In this document: positions 12,180 to 25,535 of the stretch, one piece after another | Position numbering within the stretch: position 1 is the first letter of the stretch | How the letters are laid out: each line of letters starts with the position of its first letter | Origin: Paracyclopina nana | Lineage: Eukaryota; Arthropoda; Copepoda; Cyclopoida; Cyclopettidae | Reading direction: 5' to 3' | Length of the DNA: 64,000 nt | Assembly: GCA_019096065.1 (NCBI GenBank) | Contig: JAGUCH010000004.1 | Location: 2,046,001-2,110,000, forward strand | Translations under genes and position numbers: made by a program | Notes under the pieces: model-generated | What the model was told of the DNA's origin: nothing | Databases searched by the model: none | The model's input: the letters and a program-made list of their open reading frames with translations, nothing else

Positions 12180-12229
12180 CTACAACAAGCCATGTTCTTT
12201 ACACACTTGTCATTGGCCTCTTGGTGTGA

Positions 12230-13565
<1,336 letters not shown>

Positions 13566-14139
13566 ATACTTAATTTTTTGCTTCAACTACTGCCTTATCA
13601 TCTGTTTTTCAATTTATCATTGAAATACATTGATTGATCTGACATTCCAATTGTTATTTTATTAGTTTTATGATAATTGAACTTGTAGGCTCTTAAATGA
13701 TATCTTATTTTAATCATATTTAATTAAGGATTTTGGTTGTTAAATTAGCTACTAATTAAATTGTTCTGGTAAGTTATTAATATCCCCTTAAATGTTACCT
13801 AGGTAATAGCGAGACAAAGAAATCACCAGCTTGGGTACAAAACGTGGCTCTTGCTTCTTAAAAGATTGCCCTTTAGGAAGCTACAATTTATGCGTAGATA
13901 CTAGCTGTTGCTCTCTTTTTTTAGGCCATCACACGCCAAGGCTCCCCTGCTGAAAGCAAAGAGTTCTACTACGGATGGTTATTTTTATTACAAGGGATGC
14001 TTCATGTAGGCGTATTTGAGAAGGTATATTTTCGGTATAATACTAATCTTTTTGTGCTGCTAAACTTGCATCACTTTTTGCTTCAAATAAAATCTGATGA
14101 GCACGACGCAAATTCATCTAGCCTAAAATAGTCGCGTTC
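13566..14139. other. Intergenic, no supported gene
   Basis: Holds the actin 2 3' UTR, then AT-rich sequence up to the 3' end of the Cys-rich gene. No ORF, RNA gene or repeat was recognised. Confidence 0.4.
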
Positions 14140-14145
14140 TTTATT
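14140..14145 (-). terminator. Poly(A) signal AATAAA of the Cys-rich gene
   Basis: AATAAA on the minus strand, about 10 nt after the TGA stop at 14157-14155. Confidence 0.65.
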
Positions 14146-14154
14146 TGGTGCACA

Positions 14155-17100
14155 TCATTTCAGCCAAACGATTGCCAATAAGCCCAAGGGGATAAACGAA
14201 TTGCTTCCCAATTTTCCAGCATTGTTGCCATCATCCACTGTGCCACAGCCAAAAGTGAAGCCTCCCACTTCTTCTCTGTCTGGGCATTTTCTTAGCTCAT
14301 TGGTGCAGCTCCAGCTTTTGATGGGATCCGCCAAATCTTCAATTTGGATCACCTGTTTGTCGGAACACTGCACAATCTTGCCAAGATTGGAGTTGTTGTC
14401 ACCCATCTCTTCGTAGCAATAAAAGCCTTCTTTGCAGCCTTTCTTCATCCAGAATTCACCAGGACAGCTGCACTTGATTTGGACATCGTCAGAAGCACAA
14501 TCCATGTTGAAATGTCCAGGGCACTGAGAACAAAAAATACAATTTTTTTTCTTACATACAGGTTGCCCAACGGAAAACGCAACAGCCGCGCAGCCAAGCC
14601 GCGCTGAAGCTTGTTTACATTTGGTGCGGATTCCGAGAATCGGACTGTATATCAAGCTCCAAAGTTGTGTGTATAGTGATCAATGGCTCCATTACATTGG
14701 CCGGAAATTACATTTGTGGCAATTATAGCTCATTTATCTCTATATAGGCAAAAGGCAGTACACTGCGGCTGTATTGTGCAAAATGGCAATGTAATCTGAA
14801 TACTATAACCCTTACTGTGTAATCATTGCTGTCCACGCAAGAATATGTGGCTGCATCAAAGTCGAATTGGATGATCTTGCCTTCAGGGCATTTAATTATG
14901 CAACCTTCAGCGCCAGGATGAGCCTCTTGATCGATTCCATTAATGCAGAGAAATCCCTTAGATTGGAGCAGAATGATTGGCATGAAGGCTCATACTTTTT
15001 CCCCATGAATAATTCCTATACCTCGTTGCAGTTGTCACTAATGAATAGCTGGTCATCACACCTGCAAGAGCCCAGCCGATTTTTGCCAAATGCCTCACAA
15101 TTTGGAATTGGAGGTGGAGGAGTTGGAAAGTCTCCGTAGCATCCAAGTTTGAAGCCTCCCAGGCCTGCGGAATTTACATGATTTTTCATACCTTTTTTTC
15201 TTGCGTAAAACATATACCTGGGCATTTATCTGTCATGTTCGATTCATAGCCCCATTTGTACGAGTCAAAGTCCACAGCAATAATTTCACCCTTTTCGGGG
15301 TCGCAGGAGATGCTTTGGCCTCCATTGGGAAGCCTGGACCGACAATAAAATCCCTGAAAAGGAAATAACGCATATGGTTATAGGTAGTGTATATATTCTG
15401 TCAAAGCAGGCCACGCTTGTTTACTTGAGTACAATCTCCATTAATTAAGAGCTGTGCTTCACACTCGCATTGATCTGCTGCAGGAGTCACTTGATTGCAT
15501 TCAATGTGGAATCGACCAGGGCAGACTGTTTCTGTTTCGTTGACGCAGCTCCAGCCTTGCTTGCCAAAATTGGGCACCAAAATTTCGTCCTTGTCGCAGG
15601 AAATCTTGCAGCCTTCATTTCCTGCAGACACATTTTCCGAGCAATAAAATGCCTCAGAGCAGTCAAAGCTAGAAAAAAACAACACTTGTTTTTGAGCTCC
15701 TAAAAATACTGTACCTATTTTGCTTTGGTCTCTATAGAAAGTACACAACATGGTGAGTTGTAGCTACCCCACTTGACCAATTTGAAAAATCTAGATGCAA
15801 TATCTGGGCAGATTACTATGTACTCTGGAAGTTTCACGAAATCATCGAAAAAGTGCAGCACTATCTTGGCAGATTTTTCATCGATACCAAAAGTAGATGA
15901 CGTCATCAACTACGTTATTGGTTGATGATAAATCTGGCCAGATCATGTACTTTATTTCAACAAAAATCTAGCTTACTCATGCCGACCCAAAAAATGGCAA
16001 AGCTAGCTACTTTTCATCTACATTTCATGTACAAGTTAGTTTTAAAAGACTGTTTGACCAATCAGAAGCTGATGCCAACAGCCAATCATTGCACAGAGTT
16101 TACGCGGAATCTAACCGTCGGCCGCCATTCCGTCACTAGTCTCACTACGAGCTCGGCACTGCTGAAATCAACTCGGAGCCGGCCATTTTGGACTAAGGGA
16201 AACACAAGCTCAGGGGCCTTGGACTTTTGCAAAAACTCAGGCTTGGCTTGGAGACTTGGCGCTGCCAAAATCGACTCGGGAGCCGGCCAATTTTGGATGG
16301 GAATGCAAGTTTGGATTCGAATAAGACAAGCTCAGGGGCCATGGACTTGGACAAACACTCAGGCTTGGAGACTACGAGCTTGGCGCTGCCGAAATCTACT
16401 CGGGAGCCGGCCAATTTTGGACGGGAATGCAAGTTTGGATCGAATAAGACAAGCTCAGGGGCCTTGGACTTTGGCAAAAACTCAGGCTTGGCTTGGAGAC
16501 TACGAGCTCGGCGCTGCCGAAATCGACTCGGGAGCCGGCCAATTTTGGACGGGAATGCAAGTTTGGACTCGAATAAGACAAGCTCAGGGGCCTTGGACTT
16601 TGGCAAAAACTCAGGCTTGGCTTGGAGACTACGAGCTCGGCGCTGCCGAAATCGACTCGGGAGCCGGCCAATTTTGGATGGGAATGCAAGTTTGGATTCG
16701 AGTAAGACAAGCTCAGGGGCCATGGACTTTGGCAAAAACTCAGGCTTGGAGACTACGAGCTTGGCGCTGCCGAAATCGACTCGACGATTATTTAAAGTGC
16801 AGAATTGCAACTAACAATGACAAATACAATATGAAATAAATTTATTGTAAAACATGTCCGTTTCAATTATATTGCCATATCGAGGTTGCTATGAGGCTGC
16901 GAGGTCAAAAAGGATCAGCATTTGAAGGTATCAAATTCTTAAAAAACTTCTCCATTAACTCGAGACGTAAAGCATTAAAAAAGTTTGAATCGATCACTTC
17001 AATTGTTGTTCGTTCTGATACGGTACAATACCGGTGTTTTTTTTGCAACATTTTATGTACAAATAATGTATTTAAAAAGTAGTAGAAATGTAGTAAAAAC

Positions 17101-17852
17101 AGCTGACATCAACATTTCTTTCTAACATTTCAGCGGCATTTTTATACCATAGGAGCCGATATTTTTTGAGATAATGGAGTAAATTAATGTCCATGTTTTC
17201 CGTGCGACAGCTGCAATTCTCACTCAAATTGGTCAAGTGGGGTATGAGTTATGTGTTGTGATTGAGGGTACTATTTTCAGCTATGGAACATCATAGCAAT
17301 TTGCCAAAACAAAACTATATATGTATCTATTGGGGAAAATACATTTTTGAATAAGTCTTAATGAATTCACCATGCATGCTTTTGCTACTATGTTGCCTAG
17401 GAAACTCGAGAGAGCTCAAATAGAGTAAACTATGCAGTATATACTTTACCAACTCGTAAAAGCATATTTAAAAGGATGAATTAATATCTTATTCAAGGCC
17501 CAAATGCATTCATTCATGAAGGCTTTCTGGCTCTAATTGGTAGGCTAAAACTTTTGCCATCTGCGCCTTAAATATTCACGAAATTCTAGAAATCTTTTAC
17601 AAAACTTACATAAGTTGACGTACTCCATGTTTAAAAATTGCAAGCAAAACTTTATGGAATCAAAAAACTCTAATTGCTCGCTCTTCAGGGAGAAATTACT
17701 CACTTCATGAAAAATTGCCCTTCGCAACCTTCACATGTTCCTAGAGTGTTGATGCCTTGATCTGCTTCATCACAAGCAAAACTTTGAGCAAAACTTCTCT
17801 GTGCTCCATAGAGCATAAAAATTGAGGCAAATGCTAAGCTCCTCCACATCAT
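14155..17852 (-). CDS. Secreted Cys-rich repeat protein, likely GPI-anchored
   Basis: Six exons joined in consistent phase: 17704-17852, 15425-15668, 15218-15353, 15022-15164, 14816-14956 and 14155-14523, giving 393 residues. The N-terminus is a signal peptide (MMWRSLAFASIFMLYGAQ...). The body is a set of repeated modules. A typical module starts C-P-G-x-F-x3-C (CPGRFHIEC, CPGLGGFKLGC, CPGHFNMDC), followed by a C-x-C pair, a G-F-Y-C-type motif, a G-C-x-I-x-C motif and an acidic stretch ending W-S-C. Exon borders fall within or next to the CPG motif. The C-terminus is hydrophobic with no basic tail (SNSFIPLGLLAIVWLK), as in GPI-anchor signals. It is vaguely like chitin-binding or mucin-type Cys modules, but I cannot assign a known family. 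The 2-kb first intron holds a tandem repeat. Confidence 0.8.
16160..16790. repeat. 124-129-bp tandem repeat, about five copies
   Basis: The GAGCCGGCCAATTTTGG phrase recurs at about 16281, 16405, 16533 and 16662 (offsets 124, 128, 129), with a diverged first copy near 16175. The unit is GC-richer than the surroundings. It lies within the first intron of the Cys-rich gene. The open frames across it (AQGPWTLAKTQAW-type repeats) are artefacts of the period. Confidence 0.9.
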
Positions 17853-18073
17853 AATTTGGTAGCAATCCTAGGACAACTGAAGCCCGTAAAAGTTTTTTAT
17901 GAGATGATAAGAAATCGGACAATTTTCAGTCGTTTTCGTCATATGCCATAAAAATTGTATTGTCTGCTGCAATGTAGCCTAATCAGATTAACGTACAGGA
18001 ATTTTCAAGAGTAATCCTTTTAATTCTCTTTTTTATTACTTGATCAGTACTAGTATATTGTACACACAAGGAC

Positions 18074-18079
18074 TTTATT
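18074..18079 (-). terminator. Poly(A) signal AATAAA of the Ig-domain gene
   Basis: AATAAA on the minus strand, 25 nt after the TGA stop at 18107-18105. Confidence 0.6.
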
Positions 18080-18104
18080 ACGTTCAAAATGAGTCACCAA
18101 TGCA

Positions 18105-21100
18105 TCAATGCACAATTTTCGTGATCAATATGGACACCAACGAGGCCACTACAAAGCTGAATTGATGATTCCAAGTAGCTGAGCTCCTAACTTCCACGGT
18201 AACCTATAAATAAAAGATCTATACAGAATCCACCCAAAATGTCGTACGTAAAGCCAAGAAACTGGTTTATTCTGGAGAGCAGTAGCACGCATTAATCTCC
18301 ATCGCTTAGCAACGTTATAGCAATTATTTTCTTGATCGGATGCTTTATTAGGTTAATCGAATTTTATACGTTGTTAGTCAAAGTCAGCTAGTTAAAGTCA
18401 GCTAGCTGAACCAAATTTTTTATCTTTCAAAAAGGATCTTTTAACCATCTTAATTAGTCTGAGTACTAGGTAAAAAAGCTCATTAATTTACCTCTGCCAT
18501 GTCTTGCGAATTTTCATTTTGGTAGTAAGTCTTGGATGAGGTTTTTTGGACCACCTTGCAAATCAGGTTGAAAGTGAATTGGTCGGAGTAGCAATAATTC
18601 CTCTGAAAGTCAATATTTTGCATTATTGATAAATCGGTGTCTGGAACCAATACATAGTAGTATAGTGATCAATTAATTATACCAAATCGTCGTATTTGCA
18701 CATGTCCTCCCTCGACGGCCTCCAAATGATTTGCTGGCTCACGAATTTTCCCCACTGATCCTGGGACGAAATTCGCCTGGAGCTGTCAACTTTTAAAATC
18801 TCATTCCTGTCATCTCCGACATACCTAAAAATAAATGTACAAAATGTCAAAATTGAATGCTGGCGTTGGCAAGCAGCCAGCTTTCCAGCCTTCGTGTGTG
18901 TTCCTCAGCCTTTTTTCCATAATTCAACACAAATGGGTGGAAAAGTGCACGAAAAGGGGTCAATTTTGCACAAAAGCTCCCCATTCGTGGCCATGATCAG
19001 CAGAGACCACATAAAAACACATTGCAACTATTGCTTCAAGAGGTTTCGCCCACATCAACAACATTTTCGAGCAGGTAGAAAAGGGAAATTGCAAGTGCTG
19101 CAATAACAGAGACAGCAGTTTGAAAGATATGCTACTTTATAGGCTGCAAAAAGTGCAAACTGGCCTTGTATTGCAGCCAAGAGTGTCTTGACAGGGATAG
19201 TGACATGCATGCCCTCGAATGCGGCCTTTTTGGCACTTGTCTCCCAACTTTTGATGCAGTCCGGATGATGGTGAGATTGCTCAACAAGCTGAACCATCTC
19301 AATGGCTGGGCTGACTACGACCTCGTTTTTATCTCCTCTCAAAAATGCGAACTCTCAAAAAGAGCTTTCTCGCAGCTGCTCAGGTGCGATGACATAGTAT
19401 TTCACCACCCTTTATTGCACGCATATCTCACCGGATTCTCTACTCAGCCATAAAGAGGAGATGTTTCACGACCCTAAAACCCTTCATGCCATTCAAGGAG
19501 TGCACAGAATGACTTTGGACTATTTGGGAGCTGACAAAGTCCCTCATTTGGACGAGTTTGCAGAGATTTATGGCAGAATGGCCATCAATGGGTTTGAGAT
19601 TTGCGATGAGTTGGGCAGCAATCGAGGCTGGGCTATCTACTTGGGAGCCTCAGTTTTGGACCATTCTTGCTGTCCAAATGCTAATGCAGTTTTTGAGGGC
19701 AGAAATCTGATCATTAGATCACTGCAAGAAATTCCCTCGCATTTGTGCGCCGATAAAAATTGCCAGTTTGAAGATCAAATAGATCTGGGCAAGCAAGTGA
19801 CCATTTCCTACATTGACGTAATGGAACACAGTTTGGTGAGACAAAGAAAGCTAGAGGAGCAGTATTTCTTTTTGTGCAAATGTCACAGGTGTTTAGGGCT
19901 TCAGCTCACTTGGAAGCCCCAAAAAGACCTGGATATGCATTTTCAGGAGGTAACTATCTTTAAAAATACCATTCAGCTATTCATGCGCAAGAACTAAACA
20001 AAATTGCCGCTAGAGGGCGCTGTGATTTGTTTATCACGGAAATTGAAGGTGCGACCGAGAGTCAACAAACAATTTTCCTCATTCCCCCGGTGAAAACGCC
20101 AAAATGTTAATGTAGTACAAAAAATCCACTTCTGGTAATTTACGCAACAATAGTGGCATGGGAAAAAATACTGAAGTAAAGCTTCTGATCCAGGCTTAGA
20201 AAAGATACTTTTTTTGGCTTGCAGAAAATTAGCAGCTTGGAGAACCTCATGTACTCAATCAGATGTCAAAATTGTCCAGAGGGATATGCCATTCAAGTTG
20301 GACCTGGATCCACTCTGGAAGAATTGCAGCCAGATAAATGCCAATCCTGTGATCAGGTGCCGTCAGAAGAAGTACTTTTGAAATACACTGATGTCAAATG
20401 CTTGGTTGAAGAAAGCTTGGAGATGTCCGATATTCCTCAAGGCTTACCACAAAAGCTTGTTGTGTAATTCAGTTGAGTGGCTAACTTATTTCCGCTAATG
20501 AAAGCCATGTCTTTTAGGAAGATGACAGGGCTATTTTTCCCCCAACACATCCTCTATGTGAAAGCCTCAGAATTGGCCTTTGAAGACTGCTATTACGCCA
20601 AAATGTGGTCAGAGGCTGCTGATTTCGGGGAATTGTGCCTCAACTCTTACAGGAAGTTCACCATTGACAATCAGGTATAAAGATCATAGTACGTTGAGCT
20701 GAGGCTCGAACTTAATTATAATCAACTACTTTTTGCTGCTTAACTTTGATGGCTAATGAAAGTCCTATAAAAAGATGAGCGTATTCATCCCCTATGAAAT
20801 TAATTAAGCTACAAGGAAAATTTGAAAGCCTCCTTACCATAAAAAACATATTCAGCTTTAGGTGTCATACCATTTTTATGCCATTTGGTTTTGAAGTCAT
20901 TTTTTATGCACCAGATGGCGCACAAACAGACTTACTGGAGGTCAAATGTCGCCTTATTCCCGAGAGAACTGGACATTATGAAAAAATGATTATAGTGTTC
21001 AGTTCTGGTTCAGCCATATCTTTTAAAAAGAAAAGTATCCTCTCGTCGAAAGCTTTGAAAATCTCATAAGCATGTAAGAGGATTTCGAGGGAACCGAAGA

Positions 21101-23871
21101 AGGCAAAACTAGAAAACGAACAAGCTTTCTTTTCAGCAGGAAACCACAATAGAATTTTTGCAGACAAGCAATCTTTCAACCCTTTGAAAAATTCTAGCCA
21201 TGAAAAAGCTGTCTGCATCTTATCACGTAGAGAGCCATGGCCTGAAAAGGTGACAAATAATGCTGAACTGCTTTTTTCCCTCCCCAGATATGGGGGAACA
21301 TGGGCCTGCTTAGCTACAGGCTGGCTCACGCATATGAGCATTTGGGGCCCAAGTATGAGGAGAAATCGGTGGAAATGTACAAGGATCCCCCACAAACCAA
21401 AATCGCGTTTTCAATATCAAAACATAGTAGTTGATATTTAGATAATTTTCAACTCAATTCTCGCATAAGGTCGCCTACTATTTGCCAAACTAGGAGATGA
21501 ATTTAAGATTTCTAGTAGTTGTGTGCTAATTGATGATCAAATATATATCTCAATATATAGTTAAGATTTTTAGTAGAAGCAAGGTTGACGTCGCTAGAAA
21601 TAATGAAGGAGCTAATAAGACGTACTATTTATCAAATGAAACACTCAATATAAACTTGAGATGTATGCTCTAAATCTAGTCTTCTATGTTTTATATTGGT
21701 AAACTAGCCCCAAACTAGGAGATGGCCAACAACAGTCATTTGGGCCTTCTGGGCCTTTTTGCTAAAATAAGTGGGCATGTATTGCTACCAGCTATGTTAA
21801 ATCCTTAATATTAGAATATTTTTATTATGTATTAAGGTTTGTATTGGTATGTTCATATTGACATATCTATAAAGCATTTTAGCAAAAGTAGCAACAAGTC
21901 CTTCCTCAATAGAGTCAGCAGAAGTCTTGCTGCCGCCATGCTGATCTCGTAGGTTTAGTGACCTCTTGATTCTTTCAATTAGGAAATGTTTGACTCCTAA
22001 AAATCAAAGTCTAATTATAAAATATCTTCAGCATCTAAGAAGATTCAGTACCTCTAACAATCCAAGCAAACAGCCTAATGGCAAGCAGCCCTTCCTAGGT
22101 CATAATGGGGAAAGTCACTTTTTCAAATGCTTCATCATATTGACAAGACCAGTTCAAGATATTTTCTGCACAATTTAATTTTGGCCGTCACACTTGAATT
22201 TTCATTTAACGAGTGATGATTTCACAACAATTATTTGAATAATACTTCAACGGATTTTTTTTTACTTCTGTCTTTTCTAATGGAAATGTCGATATATAGT
22301 TGTTGTGCTAATGGATGACTACTACTAGTTGGCTAAAGGACAAAACATCAAGTCCATTCATGAACTAAGACAAGATCTCAACTGTTTTCTAAAAATATTA
22401 AAGTAGAAGAAATTATCAAGATATATAGTTTTTGCTTGGCATGACAAAATTGGGATCAAGACATATCAAAATACCTAGTAGTGCTTCACTAAAAATTATC
22501 TAATGATTTCTAAGAAAACCAAAAAATTGAAATCTAGGAGATATCTCCCGATATCTAGTTTCAGAAAATTGAGATTTTGGTTTGTGGGGGAGGCGAAGCA
22601 AGTTCTGTGCATTACGCACGGAGTGAACCATAAGCTATACTCAGAGACTTGCAGAAAGTTGGCCCAACTTAGTATATGCTAAGAAAAATTGATGACTCAC
22701 CAGTGGAACTCAGGCTCGGGATTTCCACCATACCCAGTGCACGTGGCTTCAATTTCGCTGCTGGAATCACCAACAGTATATTTCACCACTTCATTGGGCT
22801 TCACTCTCAAATCGGGCTCAGTGATGTACAACTTGGATTGATTCGACACAAACACATCAATTTCACTGAAAAAATATACACTTTTTCAATATGGTTAGGG
22901 TGAAGGGGGAAAACCAAAAGAAAATACTAAGCCATTTAGAAATTGGCTGATGCACAATAAGGCAGATTAGGAATATTGCCATTTTTTGCCTGCCAACGTA
23001 ATTGGATTCTGTTTTTCTGCTGAAGAAGTAAAATGGGGAATTTGAAAAGGCTCACGAGTATACTGGGACCATATCAGCTGAAATCATGGTGCACTTCCAC
23101 TTTCCTGTATCTCTTGGCTCAGCCCGTGAAACTCGAAGTCCACAAGAAGTGGGAGAAGTTTCAAACTTAATCCTGCAAAGTACGCTTTCAATTATAGCAT
23201 TATCGTCTAAAATGGCCAGCAGCATTAAGCCAGAATGAAAAGTGACACTTTGGGTGAACTTTCCTTGAAGCATAACTTGATAGCTCCTGCGAGCCAGCAG
23301 TGTTGGCACAAGTGTCTCCATTATGGGTTGGCATTCCGGAGCAAGCCACTCGGAGCTGCTGATTTTGGCTGTCCTGCAACGAAAACCGTTTTAGCAATTC
23401 CAATTAAATTCGATAGCAAAAAAGCAGCTCTTATTACTCTTTCCCCATCAATCTCGTGGAGCCACATGCATGTAGCATACGCCGAGTCAGTGTTGCATTT
23501 CAGTCTTAGGTCTTGGCCTGAAATTGAGAATGCTTGGAAATAGCACAGGAAAATGTAGCAAATACAGAACTTTTTGAATTGTTAATAATGCCTAAAATAA
23601 TATATACTCTTTTTCCGAGAAATTGCAAGGTGATTGATTGAGCATTTAGAAAGCAGGTTAAAGGCTGTGAATGCCGCTTGAAATAAGATACAATTTGCCT
23701 ACTTAAAAAATGCAAGAATTAATGTTTCTGGCCCTAATTATATGACGTCATACCTTCTTCTAGAGGCTTTTGCTCGTCTCCGCCTTCACCTTCGACACCA
23801 GCATCCCTGACGGAAATTGCCAGAATGGCAGCTGGACTAAGCAGCAGAAAAACTGGTAAAATTCCTCTCAT
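18105..23871 (-). CDS. Two-Ig-domain cell-surface protein
   Basis: Exons read on the minus strand: 23754-23871 (signal peptide MRGILPVFLLLSPAAILA), 23438-23517, about 23056-23373, 22701-22865, 18683-18824, 18492-18602 and 18105-18203; about 340 residues. Ig domain 1 runs from LRLKCNTDSAYATCMW to the classic RDTGKWKC. Ig domain 2 runs from ATCTGYGGNPEPEFHW through LICKVV to the G strand VTVEVRSS. The last exon ends in a hydrophobic segment (FSFVVASLVSILITKIVH), so the protein is GPI- or membrane-anchored. The layout resembles arthropod Beat-type adhesion proteins, but I cannot assign orthology. All junctions fit in phase except between exons two and three, where the obvious acceptor is out of phase. 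An acceptor about 27 nt further in would fit. The 3.9-kb intron 18825-22700 houses the SMYD gene. Confidence 0.75.
18933..21434 (+). CDS. SMYD: SMYD-family SET/MYND lysine methyltransferase
   Basis: Complete six-exon gene: 18933-19074, 19143-19383, 19448-19949, 20225-20463, 20518-20674 and 21288-21434, all in phase, 475 residues (the usual SMYD length). The MYND zinc finger has its full ligand set at C31, C34, C49, C52, C58, C62, H70 and C74. The SET catalytic region GWAIYLGASVLDHSCCPN carries D199-H200-S-C where most SET proteins have N-H-S-C. The post-SET Cys cluster (FLCKCHRC) and a helical C-terminal domain follow. It transfers methyl groups from SAM to lysines of histones or cytosolic proteins. 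An apparent stop at 19453 is removed by a 64-nt intron (19384-19447). An upstream in-frame ATG at 18894 is possible but the family N-terminus fits 18933. The gene lies wholly inside an intron of the opposite-strand Ig gene. Confidence 0.9.
20007..20020 (+). promoter_or_regulatory. CTCF-like core motif
   Basis: CCGCTAGAGGGCGC matches 13 of 14 positions of the CTCF core consensus CCASYAGRKGGCRS (A to G at position 3). It lies in the third intron of the SMYD gene. Sequence match only. Confidence 0.35.
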
Positions 23872-25535
23872 GTTGAGGAGAGATCAGCGTTTCTATATTC
23901 TTTGTTCTATGATGAAAATGGCGGCTTAACTGCCTTATCAGGGCTAATTTTGAATGTAGGCTTGGCTGCTGAGGAGATAACGGGCAAAAGGACTTGAATC
24001 ATGAAACGCTGATAAGATTGTTTGCTACAGCCCCAAATATGACTCACTCTTTAATTCTGCTGCTCTCTTCAAGATTATGAAATAGCTATGCATATGAAGG
24101 ATTACTGCACCGGCTGATTTTTCACCCATGACCCTAATAGCCGAAAAATCGGTTAGCTTAAATGGACGTAATTTCCTCGCAGCCTAGCTGCATTCATTTT
24201 GGATAATAATATACTTTAAAGTTTTTTTGGGTAGGAAAAAATGATAAAAAAGAAGCCCATTGGCATGGTTAGCATATTACATTCATGAAGTTTGTGCTTA
24301 CAGAATGATAGTAGCTAGGTGTCCAATGCGAGGTTTCGCTGCCTCGCTGCCTTTGATTAGTTGAGCGGAGTAAATGAAAATTCGAAAAGACTCTGAAAGC
24401 ATAAAAGGAGTCATTTGGCGAAAGCATGGAAAATTCAGGCCAAAAAGAGGTTGCACGTTTCAATGCACTGTTGGACACTTGGAACATTAAAAAGTTCAAC
24501 TTTACAACATTATGATGCCTTTTTGATGACAAAAACTGCATGTAGCTATTGGACTCAAGCGCAAAAAAATTACAACAAAGCTTGCATGCATTACATGCGT
24601 TGGTAAAGTACTATCAAAAGGATGGAAGAATTTGTCGTCTAAGCCTAAAACTACTACCATTAGCCTTTCTGTTGCCTTTGCAAATACCCCATTCATTCTT
24701 TAACAAAGCTCAAAGAATCACCGTGGTGAACTCGATACTTAAACCAATTTACGTAAAAATGAAGGAAAATTAATCCTCCGATCCGTACATGGAAAAGTTA
24801 TGTATGTGGTAGATGATTACGCTAGTATTTTTCCATGATGGAATAAGCTTGAAAAAATAGAAATTAAGTAGGCACGCGATGCATGCGAGTTTCTAGGAAC
24901 CAAAAGGCCCACTTCCTCAAAAATGTTGTGTACGTTGTTCCAGGTATAATTGATTGAGTTTGGGACTCGCGAGAGAAGTCACGGTCACTCCGAAATGTCC
25001 TGGTGATCTTCTCTAGAATTGGAAGCAAATTGTGTCCGGGTTGCCCAGCTAGGAGCCAAGGTGAATTTCTCACTGCTGCAGCTCCAAAGTTGGACAATAA
25101 ATATGGCGCAGCGTGCTGATAATCGACCAGACCCAAACTTGCATACAAACCGCGTTGCGATGGCGTAGCCTCAAAGCTGCACCAAAAAGTACTTAATTTT
25201 TAACGAGCCAAAACCAAAAAATGGGCAGCGTTGATTAACGAATGATACAACAAGGCATCATCTACATTGCTAATTTTTTACCTCAAAACGAGCTCTATCC
25301 TCATTGGAAAGCGACGCATCATTATGTTCTATTTTTAATCACAGTTGTCGTGATCTCTTATGTAACTGAATTAACTTGATGGCTCGGCGTTGCCTTGCAG
25401 TCTATCAAGGTGAAAATATCTCTCATCAACTCGTGAAATGGCGTTAGGTTCGCGCTCGCGCTGCACTTTTAGTCGGAGGTCTGCGCTCGCACAGTTCACA
25501 TCTCCCAGCCAACTTTCTCCCGCCGAGCCGCAGCC
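23872..25535. other. Intergenic, divergent promoters
   Basis: Separates the Ig gene start (minus) from the OATP start (plus). An open stretch 24864-25174 on the minus strand with a possible acceptor codes for an unremarkable 100-residue peptide ending METRMHRVPT-like; I could not tie it to any gene. Nothing else was recognised. Confidence 0.4.

Noticed and set aside
15922-16839. 305-codon open frame over the 124-129-bp repeat
   Set aside because: Artefact of tandem repetition inside a spliced intron; copies shift frame relative to each other.
19441-19461. Apparent frameshift or stop within the SMYD gene
   Set aside because: A 64-nt GT-AG intron at 19384-19447 restores the phase exactly and gives a full-length protein, so it is not a pseudogene.
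24864-25174. Possible minus-strand exon upstream of OATP
   Set aside because: Acceptor-like start, but no domain, no partner exon and no poly(A) signal; not strong enough to list as a gene.
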